64,000 nucleotides of DNA from Terebella lapidaria (Eukaryota; Annelida; Polychaeta; Terebellida; Terebellidae), in NCBI GenBank assembly GCA_949152475.1, contig OX424564.1, positions 34,780,165-34,844,164 on the forward strand. The letters are read 5' to 3'. Shown here piece by piece: positions 21,131 through 34,310 of this stretch. The position numbers and the translations under genes are program-made. The stretch's first letter is position 1. Each line of letters opens with the position of its first letter. The notes below the pieces were generated by a model. The model ran no database searches. It saw nothing but the letters and a program-made list of their open reading frames with translations, and was not told the DNA's origin.

Positions 21131-24100
21131 AATTATAGAACATATTGTCCGGTAACCTGTCTTAGACTTTGGGCTAATTTTATTCTGGACTTTGTTTCTT
21201 TTGCAAAAATATGTAACTTGTATGTCTCAGAAAACACCACAAAGCAGACCAGGAGTTGCACAATGACATCTTCTGGTGTATAGCAGCGCCGCTCAATAAC
21301 GGGACACCTGTACCATCAGCTGGGGTCATATGTTGGCATGGTACATTTGTTCACAAATAGTACAACACGCAAAATCAATTCCATGACCACCGTGCAAATA
21401 TACTAACGCACGTATTGCAAGCTTCTTGTATTTCAATAAAAGCGTTGTAAAAAATGTCGTTTTTGCATCAAAACAAAAGGGAACAGCTGATGAGCCTGCA
21501 CGTACAGTGTTGTATGTGAAGAGAGAGATATCGATATGTTGTGAGACCTTTTGAGAAATCGTATTTAAAGAAAAAACCAGACTCATATGAAACAACATAT
21601 CGCGTAGCACTGGATTGGGCTGTTTTGTTTCCAGGTTAGTCTCTCGGGTGTGTTATAGTGTACAGTTTCTTGCTGTAGTATTGAGTGCTAAAGTATAATA
21701 TATATGGTATTAGTGACATTACATAATAGCATCAAGGATCCTATGATACTGTTAAAATAGTAGTATTATAGGATACTTGATATTGTTATGTTGAATATTC
21801 GAACAAGTACACGTATGTATGGACACCCTTGTCCAAAAAATGCATTGTGTTCAAATATATGACGATGTAATATGTAATGTAATGCGATGTAATGCGATGA
21901 ACATAGAATGTAATATATATTGTCCTTATATTATCCATATTACTGCGACCTCTGGTGAAGTGTATCGTGTTTTCCAATCGGTGTACTTCAGGGAGTGTGA
22001 TATAACAACACTGAAGACGTCACCAGTGATTTCTTGTACAAAATGTATTTTCATTCTTCTGACCATGCATGCGATGGTCCTTGAAATGTTGTATCATCCC
22101 TAGCCCTAGCCTTTACATTTACATTGTTAAGATCATAGCTTGAAGTTGGCTCTATGAAAGTTATACTTTGAATACGCTCACAAGATTCGGCTCCGCTGTG
22201 TTGAAGCTTGAACATGTATATTGATCAATATATTCAATATGAATCAATGATAGTATTGACTGGTGGTCGATGAGCATACCATCATATCCGTTAAATAAAC
22301 GTTAGCAGCTGGGATCACTTAATCATTACGTGTCTGGTTTTCGTACACATTTTTACGCATTGTATCAAAAGAAACCGAAATATCACAGTGGATTGATGCC
22401 ATATGTAGGGAATTTCGTGAAGGTGAGTTTTATTTCCTTTAGTTGAACTGGGTCGGATGTTGATAACATGACAAATATTATGGTCTCTCGTGTATGTTAT
22501 CACTTCTTAGGGTACAGTTTTTGCTGTAGTAGTGAGTGATGTAGTATGTAGTACAATATTCACATGTACAATCAGGTGAATATACGTATATATTGACTAT
22601 TCATGGATCGTTTTTTGACATAAGGCCTTGTCATGTGTAATTGCTACTTGCCAATTGAAAAGCTCGATGGAGACCTGATGACCCAGATACATACAGAAAT
22701 GTACTATTTGGTGATACATGGTCCTGTACACATTCAATGTGTCCCATAAAACGTTGCGTTTCTATTGTCAGTACTTCCCGGACTTCTCTTCATCCTGTAC
22801 AGTTGTTATTGCTGCTGTGAGCTCCATTTGTGGCTTATTTATTTGCTTTGATGGTGCAACTTTTCCTCGGCCCAGAAGCAGCTAGGAGTTCAACTATCAC
22901 AAACAAACTGTCTGTATATTACTTTGGCATGGCTTTTGTTGACTAAAACAAAATCTGGTGGAGAATTTTAGTTTCGTGAATCATAAAATGACAAATTTGT
23001 CCACTCCGCTCAATTCTGACACCCACTTCTCCGCTTGCTGCAACTGTCATCAGAATCTCAATGTCCCATGGTTCATTGACTAGGTTTCTCAAGATGATAG
23101 TTGCTTTAGGAATAATCGGAGACACCAGTCCAAGATGAACGGATCGATGATGAGCTCACTATATATAGATAGCATCTTACTTCTCGTTGACTGAATATCT
23201 AATGCTTTTGTTCAGATATTGAACAGGTTATCTTTGGTATCCAAATACGTGGAGGCCGAGTGCTTGTAGCTCCAGAGACAGCTATTGCAGATGAATTCCT
23301 TGACTCTCTCGTCTGGAGAATTTCTCTCTAGTATAGTTCTACTGTTGTTCATCCATTTTGTTAGCTGGTAACCTCCCTTGGACATCAAACTTCACTGGCA
23401 TCACGAAACCAGATGGTATTTTACCTGTATCTGCCCAGGTCAAAACTTCGTCTACGTGAAATGATCTGATATTGTCCTTAGCTGTGACAAGTCCTTCAAC
23501 ATTCACGACGACTGTGCTTTGCACAACATAAAAACATCATCATGTGGAGGACACTGCTCCAAATATGTGAACGGACATGCCGAACACGTCTGCCTTCTCT
23601 GTTCTTGGTCGAAGTTACCCTTCGACCACCAGTAGACACAGAAACAGTCTTGGTTGTATCTGACTACCTCGTGTGTGCCTAGTCCTGAGTGAGCACCGTA
23701 ACCCGTCCCGGGTCTGCTTGTATACTCATTGCTTCATGTCTTCTGTTGGAATCTTAGGAGCATCCCAGAACAACAGACAGCATAACGAGGAAAAATGAAA
23801 AGTGTGAAATGCACGGAGATCAGCTTCTTCAAGCGGTTGAGTCACCCTTGTTTGGGTTCTTCTCATTTGTCGAGACCCTTGCATGTTTTGCTGTCATTAT
23901 GTAGCGTTATGACGTGGTGGCTACTTAGTGACACCATGGTATAGTATAGCGTGAACGTGCTGGAAGGTTAAGGCCCAGTCACACTGACGATACGACCAAG
24001 ATACGACCTTGCTGCGACCTCAAATTTTTTGTAATCGTCGACAAATCGTGACACGAACGTACGACTGTTCGTACAGGTCGTGAATGGTCGCAAACAAGAA

Positions 24101-25139
24101 ACTAGTCGCAGCAGGATATCAACCGTTGCATGTTCTCTGTGTGCTCAAGAACTCGGATTCCTTCTGTATGTGGCTGTCTCGTGTGTCAATGTTTTCTCAG
24201 ACTGTCTTACTCATATTGGACTGGGGACGTTCGCACTGTCACGATCTCATTCGAGCGGACAAGTATGTACCTAGTGTGATTTCCATTATTGCAGTTCAGA
24301 TATTATTTCATATGTGTTTCAAGCGTTTTGCGTCTGATATTTTCTATGATAGCCTTTCCATGAAATTGGTGATGATAATGTTAAACATATTTATACAAAA
24401 ATGTAGTTTGTATGACTTATGATAAAATAGTGAAACACCGAACAACGGGAGACCATATTTCGAAGCACGGTTGCTTCTGGTACAATTCTACACAATTCAT
24501 CGAACAGTGGCAGTCGACTTCTAGTCGTTAAATTCTATAGTATGTCAACTATCAAACACAGCTGGTGTCAACAGAAATATGAGTTGTGTTGATCCATCAA
24601 ATGTATTACGCAAGCTTGAACATCTGGTGATGCGATCATCAAAGTGAACGGTATTTAGTTCAAAGATAATTCTTCACGTGACATCCGATTATGACCTATT
24701 ATTACGTCTGATACATTTTGTTCGAGTACCTCGAATAGGAATGACATACTGTAGGAGATTCAATGGCGCTTAATATTATAGGGCGATAGATGGTAGAATT
24801 TATTCATTCAATGGTATGGACATTCCAAGGGTGGATTTAGGGGCTATTGTATCTTCAAAAGGAACATTCGGTCATATCATTTAGATCGAATTATGTACAT
24901 GTGTGTATATCTTGTCCCCTTACATGTGTTATTAGCGACTATATTATTATATAGGCTATTTATGATTGATCTTAAGTGGTATTAAGAATTCACTGCGTAT
25001 ATGCATGAGACACAATAATATATTTTTGCAAGACCTATCCACTCTAATTACAAAATGTAAAATCAATATGAAACTACTTGCCGCATGTTTGATCAAAGGG
25101 GAAAGCAATTGAGTACATTGAAATTACTTGTCATAGTGA
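21131..25139. other. unassigned AT-rich DNA
   Basis: I find no convincing gene. Similar blocks near 21640-21700 and 22480-22560 (TCTCTCG, TACAGTTT, TTGCTGTAGTA) suggest a diverged repeat. Minus-strand open frames at 23125-22943 and 23524-23339 read more like protein than chance (VLTWADTGKIPSGFVMPVKF in the second), but I recognise no family and the reading breaks on both sides. Near 23975 a GGCCCAGTCACACTG motif looks like a transposon terminus without a visible partner. Confidence 0.35.
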
Positions 25140-26029
25140 ATATGGAATTCCCATTACGAACCGCGAGCTGCGACCTGCGTACTGCGAGGTGCGAACTTGT
25201 ATGGAAAAGCCTGGCACAAGAAAAAATCTTGTACTTACATGACTCATTTCGTAATAAAGCATGGTTTAATACAGGAAAATGTATATAGCCTGCCAAGTAT
25301 TTGGGTTCCCTTGTGTTGCACGCAGGTGGAAGTTTTATAATGTCAGCTCGCAGTAGCTTGCAGTTTACAGCTAGCAGGTCACATGTTATAGCTCGAAGGT
25401 CGCAGTATGCTGGTCGCATTTCGTAATGAGAATGTCAGTTTTCCGTATTGAACCATCGTTCACGACCGAATAAGTCATCATTTCCCGTGTCTCTTATGGG
25501 CATAGTGTAGTAATTCGTTCAGCCAATCAGTGAGCGTTCACATCACTTAGGCAAATTAAAAGGAAACTATTGTGTAACATTACCTCATATTTTTTATGCC
25601 AGATATGTGGACGAGTGCATAATATTCTTTGGAAAGAACAAACTGCTGGGAAATAATAACCCGGTTTTCAAGGCAGTATCTTGTTATCGTTTTCTCAGGA
25701 GATGAGGAAGCGAAGGGGTTTTGCATGGCCATCAGCACCCACAATTTCGGGTATTTTCACCCCGGGCAGAATAGCAAAAAATCCCATGTGTCGTCAAATA
25801 TATTCATGCTCATCACGCGATTAACGTCAATTGACAAAAATAGCATAGTGGTTAGGCTGGGATTTTTTTTAGGAAGGTGTTATGGACCGTCAAAGTAAGA
25901 TCATTTAACATTGAGTTGAATGGCCAATATAATTAATACACTGAAGCCTTAAGACTAGCTCCTAGGTCGGAGTACGCATTTCGCAGTGCATCAGGTCGCA
26001 GCTCGCATTTCGTAATGGGAATTCCATAT
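25140..26029. mobile_element. 890-bp element with 38-bp terminal inverted repeats
   Basis: The ends are near-perfect inverse copies: about 38 bp with two mismatches, starting ATATGGAATTCCCATTACGA. A related inverse block (GGTCGCAGTATGCTGGTCGC, 25396-25415, leading into ATTTCGTAATGAGAATGTCAG) lies inside, so the element may be composite. No transposase is visible and the target duplication is unclear. Confidence 0.6.
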
Positions 26030-26311
26030 GTACAGGACGCACTTATGATATTGAAATGGATTCAGCACATTATTGATATATTCACATTGGAGGAATAAAA
26101 GAGAATCTTGGATACCTGATAAACATGCCAAACTGATTGCCGATATCAGTGTCATTAACTTGAATTGTACATTTTTAATTGAAGTCATTATGTTGTTTTA
26201 CCGACACGAGAACTATCATTATGACATGTTTGGGGTCTGTAATGCAACATAATGACCGAAAGTAAAAGTCAACTTCTTTATTATAAAAATCGAGGTTCCT
26301 TATTGATTTAA

Positions 26312-26741
26312 AGTTGGAATCAATTTTGAAATCAGCCGAATCTAGCATTCTTGTTTGTCACGCAAACTTGAAAGTACATCTCGAGATTGTCAGGAATAAA
26401 CAGGAAACATGTACATTTCGACGACAGATAATCAGAAAATCGCCGTTAACTGTGCATGAAAACATCGGATAGAGAATGATCTTCCTGCATTCATTGCCGG
26501 TTGCCACAGTATCTACACTAATACCAATGACGTCACAAGACTGTGTGTACAACTCGCCCGCAACGCGGGCCGCTTTGAGGAAATAATGGATGCGGCCCGA
26601 GGTCGAATCTTGAATTTGCAACTCAATTTAGGCACATGAAACATATTTCGGAGCAAAATTTGCACGAACTCTTATTCTATAGACATAATGTAGCTATTGC
26701 AGACTGAATAAATTTTGTCAATTCTAAAAGTGATTATAGCT
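26312..26741 (+). mobile_element. TTAA-flanked MITE, copy 1
   Basis: The element lies between TTAA at 26308-26311 and TTAA at 26742-26745. Termini are AGTTGGAATCAATTTT and, as complement, AGCTATAATCACTTTT. A second copy with the same orientation is at 44134-44573. TTAA duplications are made by piggyBac and Kolobok-type transposases; I cannot decide between them. Confidence 0.7.
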
Positions 26742-27476
26742 TTAAATGAATGTGACGTCATGATCGGTTAATATCGTAATTTTATGACTTTTTTTTATGA
26801 CGAATCGATGTGCTAGCCTGTCTCTGAATCGTTATTTATGGTGATGTGAGGACGCGATTTTTGCACAATAAAATTTAGTTATAGACAGTTATTATATAAA
26901 CGGGTTGGATGTGTGCATAATTGTGCACAATGTATATGCCTATATTATATGACACTAGAAAATAACAATGAACACAGGTTGGGAATTATGCTGTAAATGT
27001 TATTTTTCTTAATGGTGATTTTTCACTTTAATGAACATTGAATTTGAAAGGTGTCTTATTTTTAATGTGTCTGATGTCTGTCTGCTCGATAGCAACACAC
27101 TTTCAAGCTCTGAGAGTTTGAAATTCATCCATGCACGGAGTATCTGGGGGTCGTTTGCTTCTGCATGGGGCACTAGGCGGGTTCCATACCCCACGCCTCT
27201 CGACGCGGTAAATCTACCCAAGTGCAACCCCTCTATTACATTAATATTCTGTATCTTTATACCATTGTGTACATCCACCAAAATGCATGGTCTGGTAGTC
27301 TTAAATGTGCGTTTGATTTTCATGAAGGTTCAATGTGGCTGACAGATTGGTCTGAATCTTGGTATCTTTACTTATCATCACCGTGGGGACACAATTCCAT
27401 TGGAAAAGGTACATCATTCTTGCTCTCATTCAAACTTATGTGAATGAAGTGTGAAAAAAACTCAGCTGTTCTCTTA
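26742..27476. other. no gene seen
   Basis: Short overlapping open frames on both strands at 27009-27342 show no motif, splice signal or family resemblance. Confidence 0.4.
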
Positions 27477-28025
27477 TTATTCTAACTTGTTCACATTGTT
27501 TTTTGGCGATATTTTCGCGATGCTGAAAGTTATCGTTTCATAATTTGACATACATCTGGGAGTCAAACGACAATTTTTTTTTACCAAATTTAAGACTTCT
27601 GTCGCAAAAATTAGAGAAGTTGGCAATCTAACCCATCAGCCCAAAAATGGGATCTCGAGACTCTGAGCATATTCAAGGATTTGGTCCTGCTTACATCCAT
27701 CAGGATTCAAAATATCATTGTTATTAGAGACCAGAAATCACATTTTAGGTGTATTCTACACAAACATGTTGATTTCGAAAGATTGCACTGGTACAAAACC
27801 GAGCAAATGCACAAAATCGTGTGCGGACCCAGAATTTGAATGACAAACCTAAATTTAACATTGGGGGTAGATTGCCAACGTTTTAATTTTCGCGATATAA
27901 ATCTGTAATTCGATAGAATATTGCCGTTTGACTCCCAAGTGAAGTATGCCAAGTTATAAAACGATACCGTTTAGCATCGCAAAAATATCAGCGAAAAACA
28001 GTGAAACGAGTCAGAAAAATCAAAG
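27477..28025. mobile_element. palindromic MITE, copy 2 (diverged)
   Basis: It repeats the blocks of 4655-5220: TTCTAACTTGTTCACATTG at the left, GGGAGTCAAACG, a GCATATTC/GATTTCG centre, ATTGGGGGTAGATTGCCAAC, CAAGTGAAGTATGCCAAG, and a GTCAGAAAAATCAAAG right end. The ends are less well preserved than in copy 1. Confidence 0.6.
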
Positions 28026-31000
28026 GATACCTTCACAATATATGAATAATTTACTCATACACTTAATTTACTCATACACATTTACTCATACTCATATATT
28101 GTGGTACATTTTTTATTGCTACAAACTATTCGCATCTTTCTGATTTCTGCGTGTGACTAATTTTCATCTCTCGGACTTGCGTTAATATTTACGGATATTT
28201 TAATTGTCCATCAGTTAATTAGGCAATGACATGGCTCAGATCGATAAATATTCACAGGAACAGATCAGCGCTGACCAAGACAACAATTTTGCTATGCGTG
28301 AGTAATTTGCTCAGAACGGCGTGTTGCCAGTCGGGTCTTTAGTGCAGTCAGGCTGAAAGACTCTCTATATAGTCGCCGGTACCCTCTTGTGTTCTCGCGG
28401 GAATAGATATGTCTAATGTATGTCCTGGCTGGAAATTTTGGATTTCAGATCCCGCCGGTAGGAAGTATTATGGCTCAACACTTTTATTTATTTTCCCCAA
28501 GTAGCCTACTAGGTAATCATTTTATGACAAATGTCAGTGAAATAATGAGGACCCCCAGACCCAGCAGGACTCGAAACAAGAACCTTGAGGCAGTGGCGCC
28601 GTCTGTCGAGTGGATGCATGTTTTGGGTGTAACTAGCCTCGATCTGTGTATGTGTGTGTGGGGGGAGGGTGGGGGAACGATAGGCGGAGGTTCACCGACA
28701 AGAGGACATGGCGCATGACGAGGCATGTTTGTATTGATCGTGGCAGAGGCTCGAAATATATCTCACCTGTCAAAAGTGGTACGAACAACTGGTGAACGTG
28801 TACGTGTCTAAATTGTCCATGTTAACTCCTGGGATAAATTGCTGATCAAACTGTCTCTGCTTGCGGGAAAAGGTAACTCCACTGTGTTTAGTATTTTATT
28901 TGTGTGTATTGTCCCAACAACTTGTTATCAGTGACGTGTGTTTATTGATACGTTACGGTACACACCTGACCTGTCATGTCGGCTCTACCCTCGTCGTGTG
29001 CAACGTCTACATGCTTGGTGAATTTTTGACCGAAACGAATAGACTACCTATGATATTGAGGTATTACTTTGTAAAACATCATGTTTATTGCAACCACGAA
29101 CCCTAGATTTACCCCTTTTTTTATTCGATTTGTGCTGGGTTATTCCCCAGTGCTTTGTATATCGTACACAACATATATTGTGAAGGACAGTGGCCAAAGT
29201 CCCGTCACATACTTGGAGTTTTAGACTTCCGAGTATATTTTGTAGGTTTAGAACAGGGGCAGTTTGGAAAAATGCTGTATTGAACGTTTATTTAAATCCC
29301 AATCGGCAGTCTCCTTCACATCGAGATTATTTTGGTCTACCTTGCGAAACCAATAAAAAATTTTTTTGGCCACTTGAGTGATATCTGGGCTAAATCGTAT
29401 ACGATGAGTGGTCAAACAAGATTCCTCCTTGACTTTTTGTCTGTGTTTGTCAGGGGGTGGGGGAGCACCTTGAATCTTGGATGTGACAACGCCTTGCGTC
29501 AGAGTCAGAGTCCGTAATTTGTCCGTTCAGTTTGCTGTTCATTTAAACCCATAAATTAACCAAATTTTGTATTAAAATGACTAAGTTGCCATGAGAATTG
29601 CACATTTTTCGAGCACTTACTAAAACAGATTGAAACTTATGTTGGAATAATGCAATTGCAGGGATCAAAATGGTACTGAGGCTTTCGCCGGACTTGACAT
29701 CGATGAAAAATTTGTTGTATTACAAGCATTTCAAAACATGAATTTAGTGAATAATGAAATAATAATTTGGTGACCATTTTTGTCTAAGTTGATTAACTTA
29801 GAAATCTCAATAACTTAATAATCCCTGTCTATAGATCGACCCGGGAATCTTATCACACACTCGTAGAAATTTCAAGATTTTCACAATGGAAGGCCGATAA
29901 TGGTAGGGGCTAGAAAAGTGCCTCTGGCTATATTCATGAGTTAAAAATTGTGAGATTAGCAATTCCCCGGGCACATCATGAATAGCATAGAGCGGATCAG
30001 ATCTCATTTGTTACCTTTATCTAAAGTAAACGGAAAGTGAATGATAATAAGATAATTGGACTCTTGGGATTATACTACTGAACAATATGCTTTAATAGAA
30101 GAAATACAAAACAAGAAAAAATAAAAACATATGGGAATGTTACAACAAAAGTAGCAAAACGGCCAGATAAAGGATGCGGCCAAGTTAGGACTGACAAATC
30201 TGATATTCACAATTGAAAACATTCCATTTTTACATGTACCTCATTGATCGAGCTTCCAGTGTTACAAGATTTATAGACTTGAACAATTCTACATAACTCG
30301 CTGTATCAGCAATCTATGCTGGACACTGGAATTATATATCACCAAAATCTGCGTCGCAGAGTTACATTATATATTGATTCACACAGCTTGAATAACATTG
30401 CATCAATAACAATTATGACAGTTACTGAAATTTATGTTGACAATTCCAAATCTGTTCATGACTTTCCAATAATGTGACCTATCAACTCTGCGCTCTTTCT
30501 TCCATTTATGTTTGGTGGCGCAATAACACCATCCCGCACAATGTCATGCATGAAACCAAAAGTCCCCAAACTCATGAGCTCTGCACTCTACCCTCCTATA
30601 TATAGATGGCAATCAACGAATGATATCTTCTATATATTATATAACCATCGAAAATGAAAGAGTAAGAAACTGCTAAGTTGCTAAGTGAGAAACCTTCTTG
30701 TTGCTGTCCTACGAGAAGAGAGGGCTGGAAAAGCTCTAACAAATTATGGAGATCCAGGAAATTAACCTGATGTAACGGAGGCCCACCGCGTTTTTGGTCT
30801 GTGATAATTTGTACAGAATCAATTCTTTCATATTTCACCTTGTTGTTCATTGTGTCACACCTTGATTTCAGCTCCATGTACGATCCAGAATGTTTGACAT
30901 GGCTATACTTGAGCTAAAATACTTATTAATGACAAACTTTGTTTCAATTTCAACTTGATCACTGAATCATTTCTATGTTGTGAAATAGTGGAATATTTTC

Positions 31001-31428
31001 TAAATCAGCTGAGCGATTCCAGACTTTCGTCAAAGGGTTATATAACTCGTCTTCGGGAATTACACATAACTATGGAAAGCGGAAATGTGTTATCGCAGCG
31101 AATCGTTCAAGAAATAATTCATACGTTCATTACACATTTTTCACATTCAGTGATATTCGGCAACAAATCGAGCGCTCACAGCTTGATGGTTTCCGGTGTG
31201 TGCATAATCAATATGGCGTGTGCGTTTCATAATGCATTGGCCAGTCTTTACCCAGCTCGAGTTACCATTGGTTTCCGGGTCAGAACGAGGGAAGAGAAGG
31301 CGTGAGTAGGCTAAATTGAGAATTGAGGGCAGTATATGAAAATAATGTTTCATAGGAGTTCCATATTGCTTGAACATATAACCCGGAATTATAACTCGGA
31401 CATACTTTCATATAGATCTACAATTATT
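28026..31428. other. unassigned intergenic DNA
   Basis: I see no gene, RNA or clear repeat. Open frames are short and lack motifs or plausible splice context. Confidence 0.4.
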
Positions 31429-31505
31429 GTATCCCCCGAACAAAGTTCGGCGGATACTATGGATTTGGCTTCGTCGTCCGCGTCCGCGTCCGCAGAGATT
31501 TTCTT

Positions 31506-31880
31506 GTGAACGCGCTACAGGCCGCAATTCTCACCCGATCACCATTATTTTTTGCAGGCACATATATAATGGTAAGATCCCGACACCAATCGATTTTGGT
31601 TGCCGTGGCAACTGAATTGGTCGTTTGGGGACACATTTTGCATTAAAAACAGCCTGTTTGAGACACATGGTTTGTGAACGCGCTACAGGCCGCAATTCTC
31701 ACCCGATCACCATTATTTTTTACAGGCACATATATTATGGTAAGATCCCGACACCAATCGATTTTGGTTGCCGTGGCAACTGAATTGGTCGTTTGGGGAC
31801 ACATTTTGCGTTGAAAACAGCCTGTTTGAGATACATGGCTTGTGAACGCTCTACTGATGGCAATTTTTGACGAATCTCGA
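31506..31880 (+). repeat. tandem array, 168-bp period
   Basis: GTGAACGCGCTAC and its relatives recur at 31506, 31674 and 31842, an exact 168-bp spacing. The first two units are nearly identical; the third is truncated and diverged. Confidence 0.85.
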
Positions 31881-32096
31881 TAATATTTGGAAGTTTTGTT
31901 GGGAAGGTCTGTCACACGAAACCAGTCGTTTTTTAGAATGATCATATAAATATTATTATGTTAACAGCCTAACTTATTACAGAATTTTGAAATATCCATT
32001 TTGACATGTGAGATAATTCCAATAGCCTGTACAATGGAAAGTAATGACACTGGTTTCTTGTTCAGAATGGAGAACTGATGTTTTCAGTGAAAACAG

Positions 32097-32960
32097 GACA
32101 ATATTACTGAATAAGTTAACATTAGTTTTACTAGTTAAGTCTATTATTGTCCACAATAAAAATAGTTAAGACGAGAAACGTTTATTATTAAGCTCAACAA
32201 GGTAAAGGTTTTGTCCAGTACAGATTTCATGGGTGTAACTGAATAAGTTAATATTATTTTTAATAGTTAAGTCTATTATTGACCACAATAAAAATAGTTA
32301 AGACATGAAATATTTATTATTAACCTCAACAAGGTAAATGTTTTGTCCAGTACAAATTTCATTGGTGTAACCGAATAATTTAACATTATTTTCACTAGTT
32401 AAGTCTATTATTGACCACAATAAAAATAGTTAAGAGGAGAAATATTTATTATTAAGCTCAACAAGGTGAAAGTATGTCCAGTACAGGTTCCATGGGTGTA
32501 CTGAATAAGTTAACATTATTTTTACTAGTTAAGTCTATTATTGACCACAATAAAAATAGTTAAGACAAGAAATATTTATTATTGGGCTCAACAAGGTAAA
32601 GATTCTGTCCAGTAGACATTTTATGTCTGTAACCGAATAAGTTAACATGTTTTTTGCTAGTTAAGTCTATTATTGACCTCAATAAAAATAGTTAAGATGA
32701 GAAACAATTATTATTGAGCTCAACAAGGTTAAGGTTTTGTCCGGTAGTAATTTCTGGGTGTAACCGAATATGTTAACATTATTTTTACATGTTAAGTTTA
32801 TTATTGACCACAATGAAAATAGTTAAGACAAGAAATATTTATTATTGGGCTCAACAAGGTGAAGGCTTTGTCCAGTAGAGATTTTATGGCTGTGACCAAA
32901 TAAGTTAACGTTATTTCTTGCTAGTTAAGTCTATTATTGATCACAATAGCTTTTCATGAA
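32097..32960 (+). repeat. tandem array, 132-bp period
   Basis: The block AATAAGTTAACATTA followed by TAGTTAAGTCTATTATTGAC recurs about seven times. The first units are exactly 132 bp apart (32115, 32247, 32379). Each unit also holds AGCTCAACAAGGT and TTTTGTCCAGTA. Confidence 0.88.
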
Positions 32961-34000
32961 AACATTGATCAACTTTTACTTTGAACTTCAACTTGAGACC
33001 ATGTTTGGCACAAATTATGAGTTAAAATATAACTTATGGTGAAAAGTTCGATCTGGCTCCAATTTCGTCATCTTGAAATGCAGTTTTGGTCAACTTTTAC
33101 ATTGAATTTCAACTTAATACCATGTTTGGCACAAATTATGAGTTAAAATATAACTTATGGTGAAAAGTTCGATCTGGCTCCAATTTCGTCATCTTGAAAT
33201 GCAGTTTTGGTCAACTTTTACATTGAATTTCAACTTAATACCATGTTTGGCACACATTATGAGTCGAAATATAACTTATGGTGAAAAATTCGATCTGGCT
33301 CCAATTTCTTCATCTTGAAATGCAGTTTTGGTCAACTTTTACTTCGAATTTCAACTTGAAAGCATGTTTGGCACATATTAAAGGTCGAAATATAACTTGT
33401 GGTGAAAAGTTCGATCTGGCTCCATTTTCGTCATCTTGAAATGCACTTTTGGTCAATTTTTAGTTTGAATTTCAACTTGAAACCATGTTTGGCACATATT
33501 ATGAGTTAAAATATAACTTATGATGAAAAGTTCGATCTGGCTCGAATTTCGTCATCTTGAAATGCAGTTTTGGTCAACTTTTACATTGAATCTCAACTTA
33601 ATACCAAGTTTGGCACATATTATGAGTTGAAATATAACTCATGGCGAAAAGTTTGATTTGGCTCCAATTTCGTCATCTTGAAATGCAGTTTTGGTCAACT
33701 TTTAGTTTGAATTTCAACCCAAAGCCAAGTTGGCCAGGTATTATGAGTTAAAATATAACTTATGACGAAAAGTTTGATCTGGCTCCAATTTTGTCATCTT
33801 GAAATGCAGTTTTGATTAACTTTTACTTTGAATTTCAACTTGAAACCATGTTTGGCACATACATGTATTATAAGTCGAAATATAACTTATGGTGAGAAGT
33901 TCGATCTGGCTCCAATTTCGTCATCTTGAAATGCATGTTTGGTCAAATTTTACTTTGAATTTCAACTTGGAACCAAGTTTGTAAGAACTCTGAGTTGAAA
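32961..34000 (+). repeat. tandem array, 121-bp period
   Basis: CATCTTGAAATGCA recurs at 33069, 33190, 33311, 33432, 33553, 33674, 33795 and 33922. Seven units are exactly 121 bp; the last is 127 because of a small ACATGT insertion. Units share ATGTTTGGCACA and GTTCGATCTGGCTCC. Confidence 0.9.
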
Positions 34001-34310
34001 TATAAATAGGTGAAAAGATTGATCTATCTGTATTTTCAGTTATTTTATCAAACATTTTATCAAACAGAGATTTCAGTGGTGATTTTGAATTCGACCTTCA
34101 ATAACCTCGGAAAATCAGTGCAGCAATTTTGGTGGGGAAAAGAAAACAGTTGTGACTTGAGATTTAACATTTCTCTGGTAATCTTTTTTAGCCCTTGCTC
34201 TAGTTTTTCACACTTGACAGTGATATATTTGGGGCAACAGAGATGATAGGGCTACGGGGGATACACCCAAGCGGTCGTAGGCGACCGGAAGCGTCTAGTT
34301 TCTCTTTCTG

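Larger units (their letters stand above)
31429..34310. mobile_element. satellite-filled element with GTATCCCCCG termini
   Basis: The left end reads TGTATCCCCCGAACAAAGTT, with a short GAACAAAGTTCGG palindrome. The right end holds the inverse GGGGGATACACCCAAGCGGT followed by GTCGTAGGCGACCGGAAGCG. Between them are three separate tandem arrays (31506-31880, 32097-32960, 32961-34000) and no coding sequence. The exact ends and the transposition class are unresolved. Confidence 0.5.

Noticed and set aside
27009-27342. Overlapping open frames of about 100 codons on both strands
   Set aside because: No motif, no splice context, and both strands equally open; looks like chance.
28416-28718. 100-codon plus-strand open frame with a glycine-rich end
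   Set aside because: The end is a G-rich low-complexity stretch and there is no recognisable domain.
32097-34000. Tandem arrays considered as a CRISPR-like array
   Set aside because: The units are contiguous satellites of 132 and 121 bp without unique spacers, in an animal genome.
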